Shown here: piece by piece, positions 48,811 to 58,232 of the stretch | Numbering within the stretch: the stretch's first letter is position 1 | How the letters are laid out: each line of letters opens with the position of its first letter | Assembly (NCBI RefSeq): GCF_004135605.1 | Contig: NZ_SDPT01000001.1 | Coordinates: 868,001-932,000 of the forward strand | Reading direction: 5' to 3' | Length of the DNA stretch: 64,000 nucleotides | Source: Sphingomonas desiccabilis | Lineage (GTDB): Bacteria > Pseudomonadota > Alphaproteobacteria > Sphingomonadales > Sphingomonadaceae | Position numbers and translations under genes: made by a program | Notes under the pieces: model-generated | The model's input: only the letters and a program-made list of their open reading frames with translations | Database searches by the model: none | What the model was told of the DNA's origin: nothing

Positions 48811-50655
48811 CTAGTCCTCGCGCGCCTCCTCCGGGGGTTCCTGGGTCTCCGGCTCCTTCGGCTCCTTGGGCTTCGGGAGGTATTTCGTTGGGAGGGACGC
48901 AGGTGTCACCGGGCGCCCGGCCGGATCCTTGTTCGCCGACGCCGACACCTGCTCCGGCGCCATCGCGTAGATCGGCCCGACGCTGTTGCCGTTGATGCGG
49001 TAGCGCGCGGCCGTCTTTGGAGGCGCGAACAAGGCGATCGGCAGCGGCGCCACGCCTTTGCCCAGGATGAAGCGGTTGTCGCTCACCTCGATCGTCGGGT
49101 TGGCCCCGAGCGGGCGTGCGCGGATGCCGATCGACTCATCCGCCTGCGGGGTCAGGACGCGCACTTCGTTGCCGCGGATCACGGTCCGCGTGGCGCCGCC
49201 GCCCAGCATGCGCACCGGATCGCCCGCGGGCTTGTCGAAAACCAGGCGGTTGTCGAGCATCTGCAGCTGCCCGGTGCTGAGGTAGGAGAAGTCGCAGCCG
49301 ACGTTCTCGAAACGATTTCCCTGCACCAGCATCCGGCTGAAATAACTGGCGGTGCAGGTGCCGGCGCCACGTTCCCCGGCCCACACCAGATGGTTGTTGA
49401 GGAACTGGACGTCGATGCTGCCGTCGTTGCGGCGGAAGCCGGAGCTTCTGAGGGCCAGCAGCGAGGCGCCCCTCGGCTTGCCGTACCGCCCCTTGCCGAA
49501 GCGGATGTGGAGCGTGGAGCCGCTGCCGTCCTGGCTCGCATAATTGTCGCGAAACACGATGTTCTTGGCCGCGTAAAAGGTGACGTAGCAGAAATTGCCT
49601 ACGTTCTTCACGATGTTGTGGTGGGCAAGCGCGTTGAAGCAGCCCTCGAAGTCGACGCCCACGTCCGTCATGGAATCGATTTCGTTGTAGGCGACGAGGA
49701 TCCCGTCGCCGTTGTTGCCGTAGACGCCGCCGTTCGCGCCCGAGAACTTGTTGCGGGTGATATAGACGTCGCGAACGCGGCGCATGAACTGCGGGGCGCC
49801 GCCCTCGCGATAGCGGGCGCCGCCGCCCCACCAGCTCACCTTTGCGAAGCGGCCGACGTTGCCGACGGCGGCGACCCGGCGGGCGAAGTTGAACCGCACC
49901 ACCTGGCTCATGTACGATCCCGCATCGACCCGATTGTCGTAGACGAAGATGTCCTCGTTCAGGTCGTCTGGCCGGGTGGGGTGGAAGCCCGCGGCGACGG
50001 CCGGGTCCACCATTTCCTTGCGCCCCTTGTTGTAGTTGCGGTTCACCTTGCGCAGGTGCGTGACCAGCAGCGCGCCCATGCGGTCGGTCGAGCAGCGGGT
50101 GACCGAGACGTTGCGCAGATTGTTGCCGACCAGGATCAGCCCCAGCGGCTTGAGCGGTTCGGGCCGCACCACGCGGATGCTGTCGATGTGGATGTCGCGC
50201 AGGAAGTCGGTCGGGTCGCCGCTGGCGGGCGCTGCGGTGAACAGGCCGGTATCGGTGCCCTCCACCCGGATCACGGAAGCGTCGCCGGCCCCCAGGATCG
50301 TGATCGGTGCCGAAAGCTTGATCAGGCGGGTCACGCGAAGGGCGCCCGCCGGGATCAGCAGGACCTTCACCCCGCTGGCGATCGCCTTCTCCAACGCCTC
50401 GGTATCGTCCGTCTTGCCGTCGAGCTTCGCGCCGAAGCTGCGGATGTCGCGCCCCTTGCTGCGCGCCGCTGCGAAGCCGGCGTAGAGCGCGCGCCGGGTC
50501 GGGGCCCAGCTCGGCCAGTCCGCATCCTCGCCGTCGGCACCAGCACCGCCGCCAGCACTCGAATGCGTGGCCGCAAAGGCGCCTACTGCGGCAAGCCCGG
50601 AGAGCGGCAGGAGCGAACGGCGGGTGAAGCGAAGGCGGTTCGGGGCGTCGGACAT
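48811..50655 (-). CDS. Tat-exported right-handed parallel beta-helix protein
   Basis: 614 residues. The twin-arginine signal (RFTRRSLLPLSGLAAVGAFA) sends it out folded. Residues ~85-110 (DIRSFGAKLDGKTDDTEALE) are the pectate-lyase/GH28-type N-cap seen in pectate_lyase_3 domains. Then follow many ~22-residue coils with Asn ladders (VYGNNGDGILVAYNEIDS, VFRDNYASQDGSGS). The C-terminus is Pro/Glu-rich. Such proteins act on or bind polysaccharides. No clear catalytic Asp/His set of GH28 is visible. Upstream of the TonB receptor on the same strand. Confidence 0.85.
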   Translation of the reverse strand: MSDAPNRLRFTRRSLLPLSGLAAVGAFAATHSSAGGGAGADGEDADWPSWAPTRRALYAGFAAARSKGRDIRSFGAKLDGKTDDTEALEKAIASGVKVLLIPAGALRVTRLIKLSAPITILGAGDASVIRVEGTDTGLFTAAPASGDPTDFLRDIHIDSIRVVRPEPLKPLGLILVGNNLRNVSVTRCSTDRMGALLVTHLRKVNRNYNKGRKEMVDPAVAAGFHPTRPDDLNEDIFVYDNRVDAGSYMSQVVRFNFARRVAAVGNVGRFAKVSWWGGGARYREGGAPQFMRRVRDVYITRNKFSGANGGVYGNNGDGILVAYNEIDSMTDVGVDFEGCFNALAHHNIVKNVGNFCYVTFYAAKNIVFRDNYASQDGSGSTLHIRFGKGRYGKPRGASLLALRSSGFRRNDGSIDVQFLNNHLVWAGERGAGTCTASYFSRMLVQGNRFENVGCDFSYLSTGQLQMLDNRLVFDKPAGDPVRMLGGGATRTVIRGNEVRVLTPQADESIGIRARPLGANPTIEVSDNRFILGKGVAPLPIALFAPPKTAARYRINGNSVGPIYAMAPEQVSASANKDPAGRPVTPASLPTKYLPKPKEPKEPETQEPPEEARED

Positions 50656-50761
50656 GAAGGGCAAACTCGTTCAACGGAAACGACGTTCCCTCTCGGCGGG
50701 GCGGCCGAGCGAGGCACGCGGCTTGCGGCGGCCGGTGCGCAGCCTCCGCCGAAGCGGGCGG

Positions 50762-52491
<1,730 letters not shown>

Positions 52492-52511
52492 TCTGCCTCT
52501 CCTCCGTTTGT

Positions 52512-52609
52512 CTCGAGTAGGGATCGAGCTTGTCGAGAGCCCGTATCGAGAGAGCCGCAACGACCGACCTCTCGATACGCCGTCTCGACAAGCTCGACGG
52601 CTACTCGAG
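52512..52609. repeat. REP-like long inverted repeat after trxB
   Basis: Two arms (about 52512-52552 and 52569-52609) share the CTCGAGTAG, GAGCTTGTCGAGA and GTATCGAGAG blocks in opposite orientation and fold into a long cruciform. This kind of CTCGA-rich palindrome is common as an intergenic repeat in many high-GC proteobacterial genomes. It lies between convergent trxB and the first exosortase-associated hydrolase and could act as terminator or mRNA stabiliser. Confidence 0.8.
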
Positions 52610-52638
52610 GCGAGCGGAGAAAGAGCCAGCGGCGTAGC

Positions 52639-53439
52639 CTACCCGAGCGCCTCCCGCACGCGCGCGTGCAGCCATTCGGCGTCGGCGGCGCGCGCAAAGC
52701 TGTGGCTGGCGGTGTCGTGTTCCAGCACGGGGATGCGGCCCCGCACGGCGTCGAACGCGCGACCGCGCCATGCGTCGGCGCAGGCGATCGCCGTGTTGTC
52801 GCGTCGCGCAAGCAGGAGCGTGATCGGGACCTCGCTGTTGGCGACGCTGGCGGCAACCTGGTCGATAAGTCCTCGGGATCGCGGGCGCGCCAGCGAGCGC
52901 ACGCCCCGTGCCAGCTTGCCCAAATCGACCTGCCCGCGCAGCAGCCGGAGCCACTGGCTCGGGTCCCGCAGCCGCTCGGCATAGCGCGCGCGGACCGCGG
53001 CGGGCGGGGGCGTGTCGCCCTCGCTCTCTGCCAGCCACGGATTGGCGAGGAGCAGCGCGTCGATGCTCGCCGTTTGGTGGAACAGCGCCAGGGTGGTCGC
53101 GGCATCGCAGTTGCCGAAGCCGAGGATACGGGAGACGCCGGGTGCCTCCGCGCGAAACGCCGCGGCGGCGGCGGCGAGGTCCGCGCCGCTGTCGGCAAAG
53201 CCGCGGTTCTCGCCCGCCGAATCGCCGATGCCGCGCCGGTCGTAGCGGAACACGGGCCAGCCCGCGGCCGCGATCCGCTGCGCGAGCAGTGCCATGCCGC
53301 GGTGCGCGCCCACCCGCAGTTCGTTGCCGCCGGAGACGATTAGCAGCCCGGTGCTGCCCGGCGCCTCGTCCAGCGTGGCGGCAAGGCGCTCGCCCGCACA
53401 GGGGAACGCGATCAGGCGGCGCGCCACGTTCGCACCCAT
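52639..53439 (-). CDS. XrtA-associated alpha/beta hydrolase 1
   Basis: 266 residues. An alpha/beta hydrolase found with exosortase-A loci (TIGR03100-like). The early LIVSGGNELRVGAHRGMALL and FRYDRRGIGDSAGENRGF are typical. The nucleophile elbow reads GFGNCDAAT, so Cys replaces Ser. The late LLLARRDNTA and HDTASHSFARA give the Asp/His side. Substrate unknown; presumed role in making or trimming the exopolysaccharide or a sorting intermediate. It overlaps hydrolase 2 by 28 bases. Confidence 0.85.
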   Translation of the reverse strand: MGANVARRLIAFPCAGERLAATLDEAPGSTGLLIVSGGNELRVGAHRGMALLAQRIAAAGWPVFRYDRRGIGDSAGENRGFADSGADLAAAAAAFRAEAPGVSRILGFGNCDAATTLALFHQTASIDALLLANPWLAESEGDTPPPAAVRARYAERLRDPSQWLRLLRGQVDLGKLARGVRSLARPRSRGLIDQVAASVANSEVPITLLLARRDNTAIACADAWRGRAFDAVRGRIPVLEHDTASHSFARAADAEWLHARVREALG

Positions 53440-54233
53440 TCGGCGATGTCGTCGGCAAGTGCTTGCGCAAGCGCGGCATTCGCGTCGGGCTCCGCTCGCC
53501 GCCAGGGCGGTGAAAAGGGAAGGCGGCGGTCTGCCGCGCGGGCATCGCTCTCCAGCCGGACGATCCGGTCCGGCGTCCCGATGTCGGCGTCGGCAAGCGC
53601 ATCGAGCAGGCCAATGGCGATCCGGTTGCCCGCGATCTCGATGGCGCCGCCTGGGCGGGTTGTGCCTGGTTCCATGTCATGCTCCTGCGCAGGCAGGAGC
53701 CTAGGGTTTCTCTGCTCAGCCAATCGGTCTTCGGCCTGGCCCCGGATCCCTGCCTGCGCAGGGACACGGCTGTCTGCTGAGCCCGGTTGCGCACCGCGTG
53801 ACGCTCCCGCGCCGTCCGGCGCCCCGGCCGCCTGCGCGGTGCGGTGCAGCTCGCGTGACAGTTCGGCGCCGGTCTGCGGCGACAGCGACCAGCGCGCCTG
53901 CACGTCTGCCGCCCCGTCGACCAGCGCCCCGGCGCGTATGCTCAGCGAGAAACGGGGCCGGGGCAGCGTGGCGACGCACGCGGCGAAGGCGGCCCGCCAA
54001 TCGGTCAGGGTCGCCTCTTCGGTGGCGATCAGGCTCTCGCCCTGTCCCGGCAGGTCCGGGAGCGCGCCGCCGATGCCCGCCTCGGCCAGCTGGCGCAGCA
54101 CCGACACCATCAGCGTACGGGTGCGGTTCGCCTCCTCGAAGGGCGGCAGGGCAAGCACAACGACCGGCCCGGTGGCGGGACCGAAGCGAAGCATCGCCTC
54201 CGTGCCGCCGGGCCAGTCATAGCGGTCGATCAA
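53412..54233 (-). CDS. XrtA-associated hydrolase 2, with REP sequence inserted in frame
   Basis: 273 residues. The N-terminal half (VVVLALPPFEEANRTRTLMV, GGALPDLPGQGESL) is that of exosortase-A-associated hydrolase 2 (TIGR03101-like). The nucleophile elbow position reads SIRAG, with no Ser-centred GxSxG. Between about residues 153 and 187 the protein is encoded by a REP doublet (Arg/Gln/Pro-rich, RVPAQAGIRGQAEDRLAEQR). The normal sequence resumes at GGAIEIAGNRIAIG. The frame stays open, but the insert interrupts the domain and may have damaged it. Confidence 0.78.
   Translation of the reverse strand: MIDRYDWPGGTEAMLRFGPATGPVVVLALPPFEEANRTRTLMVSVLRQLAEAGIGGALPDLPGQGESLIATEEATLTDWRAAFAACVATLPRPRFSLSIRAGALVDGAADVQARWSLSPQTGAELSRELHRTAQAAGAPDGAGASRGAQPGSADSRVPAQAGIRGQAEDRLAEQRNPRLLPAQEHDMEPGTTRPGGAIEIAGNRIAIGLLDALADADIGTPDRIVRLESDARAADRRLPFSPPWRRAEPDANAALAQALADDIAEWVRTWRAA
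53681..53764. repeat. REP doublet inside hydrolase 2
   Basis: Two hairpins: GCTCCTGC-GCAG-GCAGGAGC (53681-53700, 8-base stem) and TCCCTGC-CTGC-GCAGGGA (53747-53764, 7-base stem), 46 bases apart. Flanking bases also look repeat-derived. CCTGC/GCAGG hairpin pairs of this kind are common intergenic repeats in sphingomonads. Here they lie inside a coding frame. Confidence 0.8.
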
Positions 54234-54502
54234 TGCACCGCCTTGCCCATGGCGAAGCGGGTCAGCGAGCCGAAGGTCGCCAGCGTGTCGCCGTCGATGT
54301 CGTCGTCCTCAATCAGGATGCCCAGCCGGTCCTCGATTTCGGTGAGCACGCCCGCGACGGCCATGGAGTCGAGCTCCGGCAGCGCGCCGAACAGCGGCGT
54401 TTCCGCATCGAACGCCGCCACCCGCTCGGCCGACAGGCCCAGCACGTCGCGCAGCACGGCCCGCACGGTGTTCTCGATCTCGCTCGCCTGTTCCGGAACC
54501 AA
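54230..54502 (-). CDS. XrtA-locus acyl carrier protein
   Basis: 90 residues. The phosphopantetheine serine is Ser46 in PELDSMAVAGVL, with the acidic ACP helix GILIEDDDIDGDTLATFGSL. A TTG is chosen as start because AGGAAA sits at correct spacing. No nearer ATG or GTG exists, and upstream residues do not look like ACP. Its stop overlaps hydrolase 2 by four bases (ATGA). It likely carries the acyl or aminoacyl group used by the divergent AMP ligase. Confidence 0.85.
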   Translation of the reverse strand: MVPEQASEIENTVRAVLRDVLGLSAERVAAFDAETPLFGALPELDSMAVAGVLTEIEDRLGILIEDDDIDGDTLATFGSLTRFAMGKAVH

Positions 54503-54603
54503 GGGAATTTCCTCTTGCTGATTGGACCCGCTGTTAGTCGTCGCAGACCCGAAAGCCAAGCTGCGCGCGTGATGCGGGCGTGGCTTTGGTGACGGCATCG
54601 GCT

Positions 54604-56151
54604 ATGCGCTCGCCCATGGTTCCGCTCGATCCTGTGCCCCGGCCCTTGGACACGCTGCTGCTGCGGGGAAACCCGGCGGCGCCTGCGCTGGCGGGCAAGG
54701 AAGGCACGCTCTCCTACGCAGGGCTGGAGGAGGCGGTGGGCCGCCTCGCGCACTGGCTGGACTCGCGCCGGCTGGCGCCGGGCAGCCGCGTCGCCAGCTG
54801 GCTGCCCAAGTCGCGGGCGGCCTGCCTGATGCCGCTCGCCGCCGCCCGCGCCGGGCTGGTGCACGTGCCGGTCAACCCGGTGCTAAAGCGGGCGCAGGTG
54901 GCGCATATCCTCGCCGACAGCGGCGCCGCGCTGCTGCTGACCCAGCCGATGCGTGCCGGGCTGCTCGCGCCAGCCGACGTCCCGCAGGGCTGCGCGATCG
55001 CGGTGGAGGAAGAGGCGCTAGCCCACGCGGCGGGGGCATTGCCGCCGTCGCGCGGCGACATGGACGCGCTTGCCGCGATCCTCTATACCTCCGGCTCCAC
55101 CGGGCGGCCCAAGGGCGTGATGCTCAGCCACGCGAACCTGTGGCTCGGGGCGATCTCGGTCGCCCATTATCTCCGCCTTACGCCCGCCGACCGCGTGCTC
55201 GGCGTGCTGCCGCTCAGCTTCGACTATGGGCAGAACCAGCTTTTCTCCACCTGGGCGGCGGGCGGTTGCGTGGTGCCGCTCGACTATCTGACCGCGCGGG
55301 ACGTTGTGAAGGCGGTGGAGCGCGAGCGAGTCACCAGCCTGGCCGGCGTCCCGCCGCTGTGGACGCAGCTGCTGGAGGCGAACTGGCCTGCCGAGACGGC
55401 AGCGCGGTTGCGCCGGCTCACCAATTCGGGTGGCGCGCTGACGACCCCGATGGTGCGTGCGCTCCGCCAGCGGTTTCCGCGGGCCGATCTCTACCCGATG
55501 TACGGCCTGACGGAGGCATTCCGCTCGACCTTCCTCGATCCCGCGCTGGTGGACGGCGCACCCGACGCGATCGGCCGCGCCATTCCCTTTGCCGAGGTGC
55601 TGGTGGTGCGCCCCGACGGCAGCCGGGCCCAGGCGGGTGAGCCGGGGGAACTCGTCCATGCGGGCCCGCTGGTGGCGCAGGGCTATTGGCGAGATGCGGA
55701 GCGCACCGTCCAGCGCTTCCGGCCTGCGCCCGCCTTTGCCGACTACGGCGGCACCGCGGTCTGGTCCGGCGACACGGTCGTGGAGGGGCAGGACGGCCTG
55801 CTCCGCTTCGTCGGCCGCGACGACGAGATGATCAAGAGCGCCGGCAACCGCATCAGCCCGACCGAGGTGGAGGAGGCGGTGCTTGCGGGCGGGGAGGTAG
55901 CGGAGGCGGCGGCATTCGGCGTGCCCGATCCTCGGCTCGGCCAGGCAGTGCTGGTCGTCGCCCGCGCCAACGGCCCCGCCGAAGCGGCCGAGGCGGCCCT
56001 GCGCGACCGGCTGCGCCGCGAGCTCCCCGCCTTTCAGCAGCCCGCCCAGTATCGCTGGCGCGATGCGCTGCCGCGCAACGCCAATGGCAAGCTCGACCGC
56101 AGCGGCCTGCGCGCCGCCGTGCTCGCCGAGTTCCAGGAGACGCCGCAATGA
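54604..56151 (+). CDS. XrtA-associated acyl-CoA/AMP ligase
   Basis: 515 residues, ANL superfamily (TIGR03098-like). P-loop [18 protein letters not shown]5 region YPMYGLTEAFRSTF, hinge GRDDEMIKSAGNRISPTEVEE, and the A10 lysine in LPRNANGKLDRSGL. It adenylates a carboxylic acid and would load the divergent ACP. ATGs at 54604 and 54616 are both possible. The 101 bases to the ACP start form a divergent promoter region. Confidence 0.9.
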   Translation: MRSPMVPLDPVPRPLDTLLLRGNPAAPALAGKEGTLSYAGLEEAVGRLAHWLDSRRLAPGSRVASWLPKSRAACLMPLAAARAGLVHVPVNPVLKRAQVAHILADSGAALLLTQPMRAGLLAPADVPQGCAIAVEEEALAHAAGALPPSRGDMDALAAILYTSGSTGRPKGVMLSHANLWLGAISVAHYLRLTPADRVLGVLPLSFDYGQNQLFSTWAAGGCVVPLDYLTARDVVKAVERERVTSLAGVPPLWTQLLEANWPAETAARLRRLTNSGGALTTPMVRALRQRFPRADLYPMYGLTEAFRSTFLDPALVDGAPDAIGRAIPFAEVLVVRPDGSRAQAGEPGELVHAGPLVAQGYWRDAERTVQRFRPAPAFADYGGTAVWSGDTVVEGQDGLLRFVGRDDEMIKSAGNRISPTEVEEAVLAGGEVAEAAAFGVPDPRLGQAVLVVARANGPAEAAEAALRDRLRRELPAFQQPAQYRWRDALPRNANGKLDRSGLRAAVLAEFQETPQ

Positions 56152-57398
56152 AGCCGATCGGCCCGATCCCGCCCGCCTTTGCCGGGCAACGGCGGCTGAC
56201 CATCGGCGGCGAGGATGCCGAGGCGCTGGTCGCCCGCGCCGGCGACACGCCGCTGTTCGTCTACGACCTGGGCCTCGTCGCAGGGCGGGTGGACCTGCTG
56301 CGAACGGCGCTGCCGCCCGGGGTGGGCATCCATTATGCGATCAAGGCGAACCCGCATCCCGAACTGCTCGCCGGCATCGCGCCGCTGGTCGACGGGCTCG
56401 ACGTCGCGTCGGGCGGGGAACTGGCGCACGCGCTGGCGGTGAAGCCCGCGGCCGAGATCAGCTTTGCCGGCCCCGGCAAGCGCGACGACGAACTCGCGGC
56501 GGCGATCGCGGCGGGCGCCACCCTCAACGCGGAGTCCGAGGGAGAGGTCGCCCGCGCCATCGCCATCGGCGAGCGGCTCGGCATCGGTCCGCGCGTAGCG
56601 GTGCGGGTGAACCCCGATTTCGAGCTGCGCGGCTCGGGCATGCGGATGGGCGGGCGCGCGTCGCCCTTCGGGGTCGACGCGGCGCGCGTCCCGGCGCTGG
56701 TCCGCACGATCCTCGCCTCCGGTGCGGCGTGGCGCGGCTTCCACATCTTCGCCGGCTCCCAGGCGCTCGACAGCGCCGCGATCGTCGAGACCCAGGCCGC
56801 CACCGTGGCGCTCGCCGCCCGGCTGGCGGACGAGGCCGGGGCCGCGCCCCCGCTGGTCAACCTGGGTGGCGGCTTCGGCATTCCCTATTTCGCAGGCGAC
56901 CTGCCCGTCGACGTCGCAGCGGTCGGGGCGGCGCTCGGCGAGGCGCTGGGCGCGCGCCCGGCGGTGCTGGCCGACAGCGCGTTCGCGATCGAGCTCGGGC
57001 GATGGCTGGTGGCCGAGGCGGGGGTGTATCTCACGCGCGTCGTCGACGTGAAGGACAGCGGCGGCGAGTGCTTCGTGATCGTCGACGGCGGGCTGCACCA
57101 TCAGCTCGCCGCCAGCGGCAATCTCGGAACCGTGGTGCGCCGCAACTACCCGGTCGCCGTCGCCGGGCGGATGGGGGAGACGGCGACCCGGACGGCGTCG
57201 GTGGTCGGCTGCCTGTGCACGCCGCTCGACCGGCTCGCCGACAAGATCGCCTTGCCCGAGGTCGCGGTGGGAGAGCTGGTCGCGGTGTTCCTGGCCGGAG
57301 CCTATGGCGCGACGGCCAGCCCGGCGGCCTTTCTCGGCCATCCGCCGGCACGCGAACTGGTCGTCGGGCGGGGAACCGCCGGCCCCGGAGGCCGTTGA
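56148..57398 (+). CDS. XrtA-associated PLP-dependent decarboxylase
   Basis: 416 residues. Fold-type III (alanine racemase-like) decarboxylase of the DapDC/ODC group, TIGR03099-like. PLP Lys66 in IHYAIKANPHPELL; glycine-rich GGGFGIPYF; late catalytic Cys in VVGCLCTPLDRLADKI and the AGAYGATASPAAF tail. It decarboxylates an amino acid, perhaps to provide an amine that is attached through the ligase/ACP. ATGA overlap with the ligase gene shows tight coupling. Confidence 0.9.
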   Translation: MKPIGPIPPAFAGQRRLTIGGEDAEALVARAGDTPLFVYDLGLVAGRVDLLRTALPPGVGIHYAIKANPHPELLAGIAPLVDGLDVASGGELAHALAVKPAAEISFAGPGKRDDELAAAIAAGATLNAESEGEVARAIAIGERLGIGPRVAVRVNPDFELRGSGMRMGGRASPFGVDAARVPALVRTILASGAAWRGFHIFAGSQALDSAAIVETQAATVALAARLADEAGAAPPLVNLGGGFGIPYFAGDLPVDVAAVGAALGEALGARPAVLADSAFAIELGRWLVAEAGVYLTRVVDVKDSGGECFVIVDGGLHHQLAASGNLGTVVRRNYPVAVAGRMGETATRTASVVGCLCTPLDRLADKIALPEVAVGELVAVFLAGAYGATASPAAFLGHPPARELVVGRGTAGPGGR

Positions 57399-57502
57399 GC
57401 CGCTTCCGAACGGCCGCTGGGGGGCTGGAGCGCGGCAGGCAGGCACCGGGAGGCTTCCCGATATGGCACGCCGGCCCGCGGGAATCGCCGGTTTCTACCT
57501 AA

Positions 57503-57530
57503 CCCTATCTTTACCGGGCCGGGTATAGGG
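57503..57530. promoter_or_regulatory. inverted repeat upstream of the EPS export genes
   Basis: CCCTAT and ATAGGG arms 16 bases apart frame an ACCGGGCCGGGT core that is itself nearly symmetric. It is the main feature of the 185-base gap between the decarboxylase and the EpsD-like gene, so it may be an operator or promoter element for the export operon. No consensus promoter recognised. Confidence 0.35.
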
Positions 57531-57583
57531 CGGCAACGATCCTGCGCCCCCTGGGCGGCGGGCGATGGAGCGAGGGGTTCGAT

Positions 57584-58222
57584 ATGCGCGTGCACAGTTT
57601 CCCGGCGGTGGCCGGCATCATGGCCATGGCAGCGACGCTGCTGGGCGGATGCGCCGCGACCCGCCCCGAACTGCCGGCCGCGCCCTTCGTCACCGCGCAG
57701 GAGACGCCGGGCGAGGATTATGTGATCGGCCCGCTCGACCAGCTCAACGTCTTCGTGTGGCGCAACCCGGAGCTGTCGGCAAAGGTGCAGGTCCGCCCCG
57801 ATGGGCGCATCACGACGCCGCTGATCAGCGACATGCCCGCCGTGGGCAAGACGCCGGCGATGCTCGCCCAGGACATGAAGCTCGCGCTCGGCGAGTATAT
57901 CAAGGACCCGCTGGTGTCGGTGATCGTGGAGAATTTCTCCGGCACGTACAGCCAGCAGGTGCGCGTCGTCGGCGCCACCGAGAAGCCGGCTTCGCTGCCG
58001 TATCGGGCCAACATGACGCTGCTCGATGCGATGATCGCGGTCGGTGGTGTGAACGAGTTCGCGGCCGGCAATCGCGCGCGGCTGGTGCGCTATGACCGGA
58101 CCACCGGCAAGCAGCAGGAATATGGCCTGCGCATCGCGAGCCTGCTGAAGGACGGCGACACCTCCGCAAACGTGCGGCTGGCACCGGGGGATGTTATTAT
58201 CATCCCGGAAACCATGTTCTAA
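57584..58222 (+). CDS. XrtA-system polysaccharide export lipoprotein (EpsD/Wza-like)
   Basis: 212 residues. Lipobox signal (AATLLGGC). Poly_export domain with VIGPLDQLNVFVWRNPELS and VRPDGRITTPLISDMPAVG, then a SLBB-type segment (GATEKPASLPYRANMTLLDAM) and APGDVIIIPETMF at the end. Shorter than E. coli Wza, as usual for the PEP-CTERM type (TIGR03027-like). Forms the outer-membrane exit for the exopolysaccharide. First gene of the plus-strand export run. Confidence 0.93.
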   Translation: MRVHSFPAVAGIMAMAATLLGGCAATRPELPAAPFVTAQETPGEDYVIGPLDQLNVFVWRNPELSAKVQVRPDGRITTPLISDMPAVGKTPAMLAQDMKLALGEYIKDPLVSVIVENFSGTYSQQVRVVGATEKPASLPYRANMTLLDAMIAVGGVNEFAAGNRARLVRYDRTTGKQQEYGLRIASLLKDGDTSANVRLAPGDVIIIPETMF

Positions 58223-58232
58223 AGGTCGGCTG

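Noticed and set aside
52512..53764. REP-like repeats as a CRISPR array
   Set aside because: Only single long palindromes with no regular repeat-spacer pattern and no cas genes.
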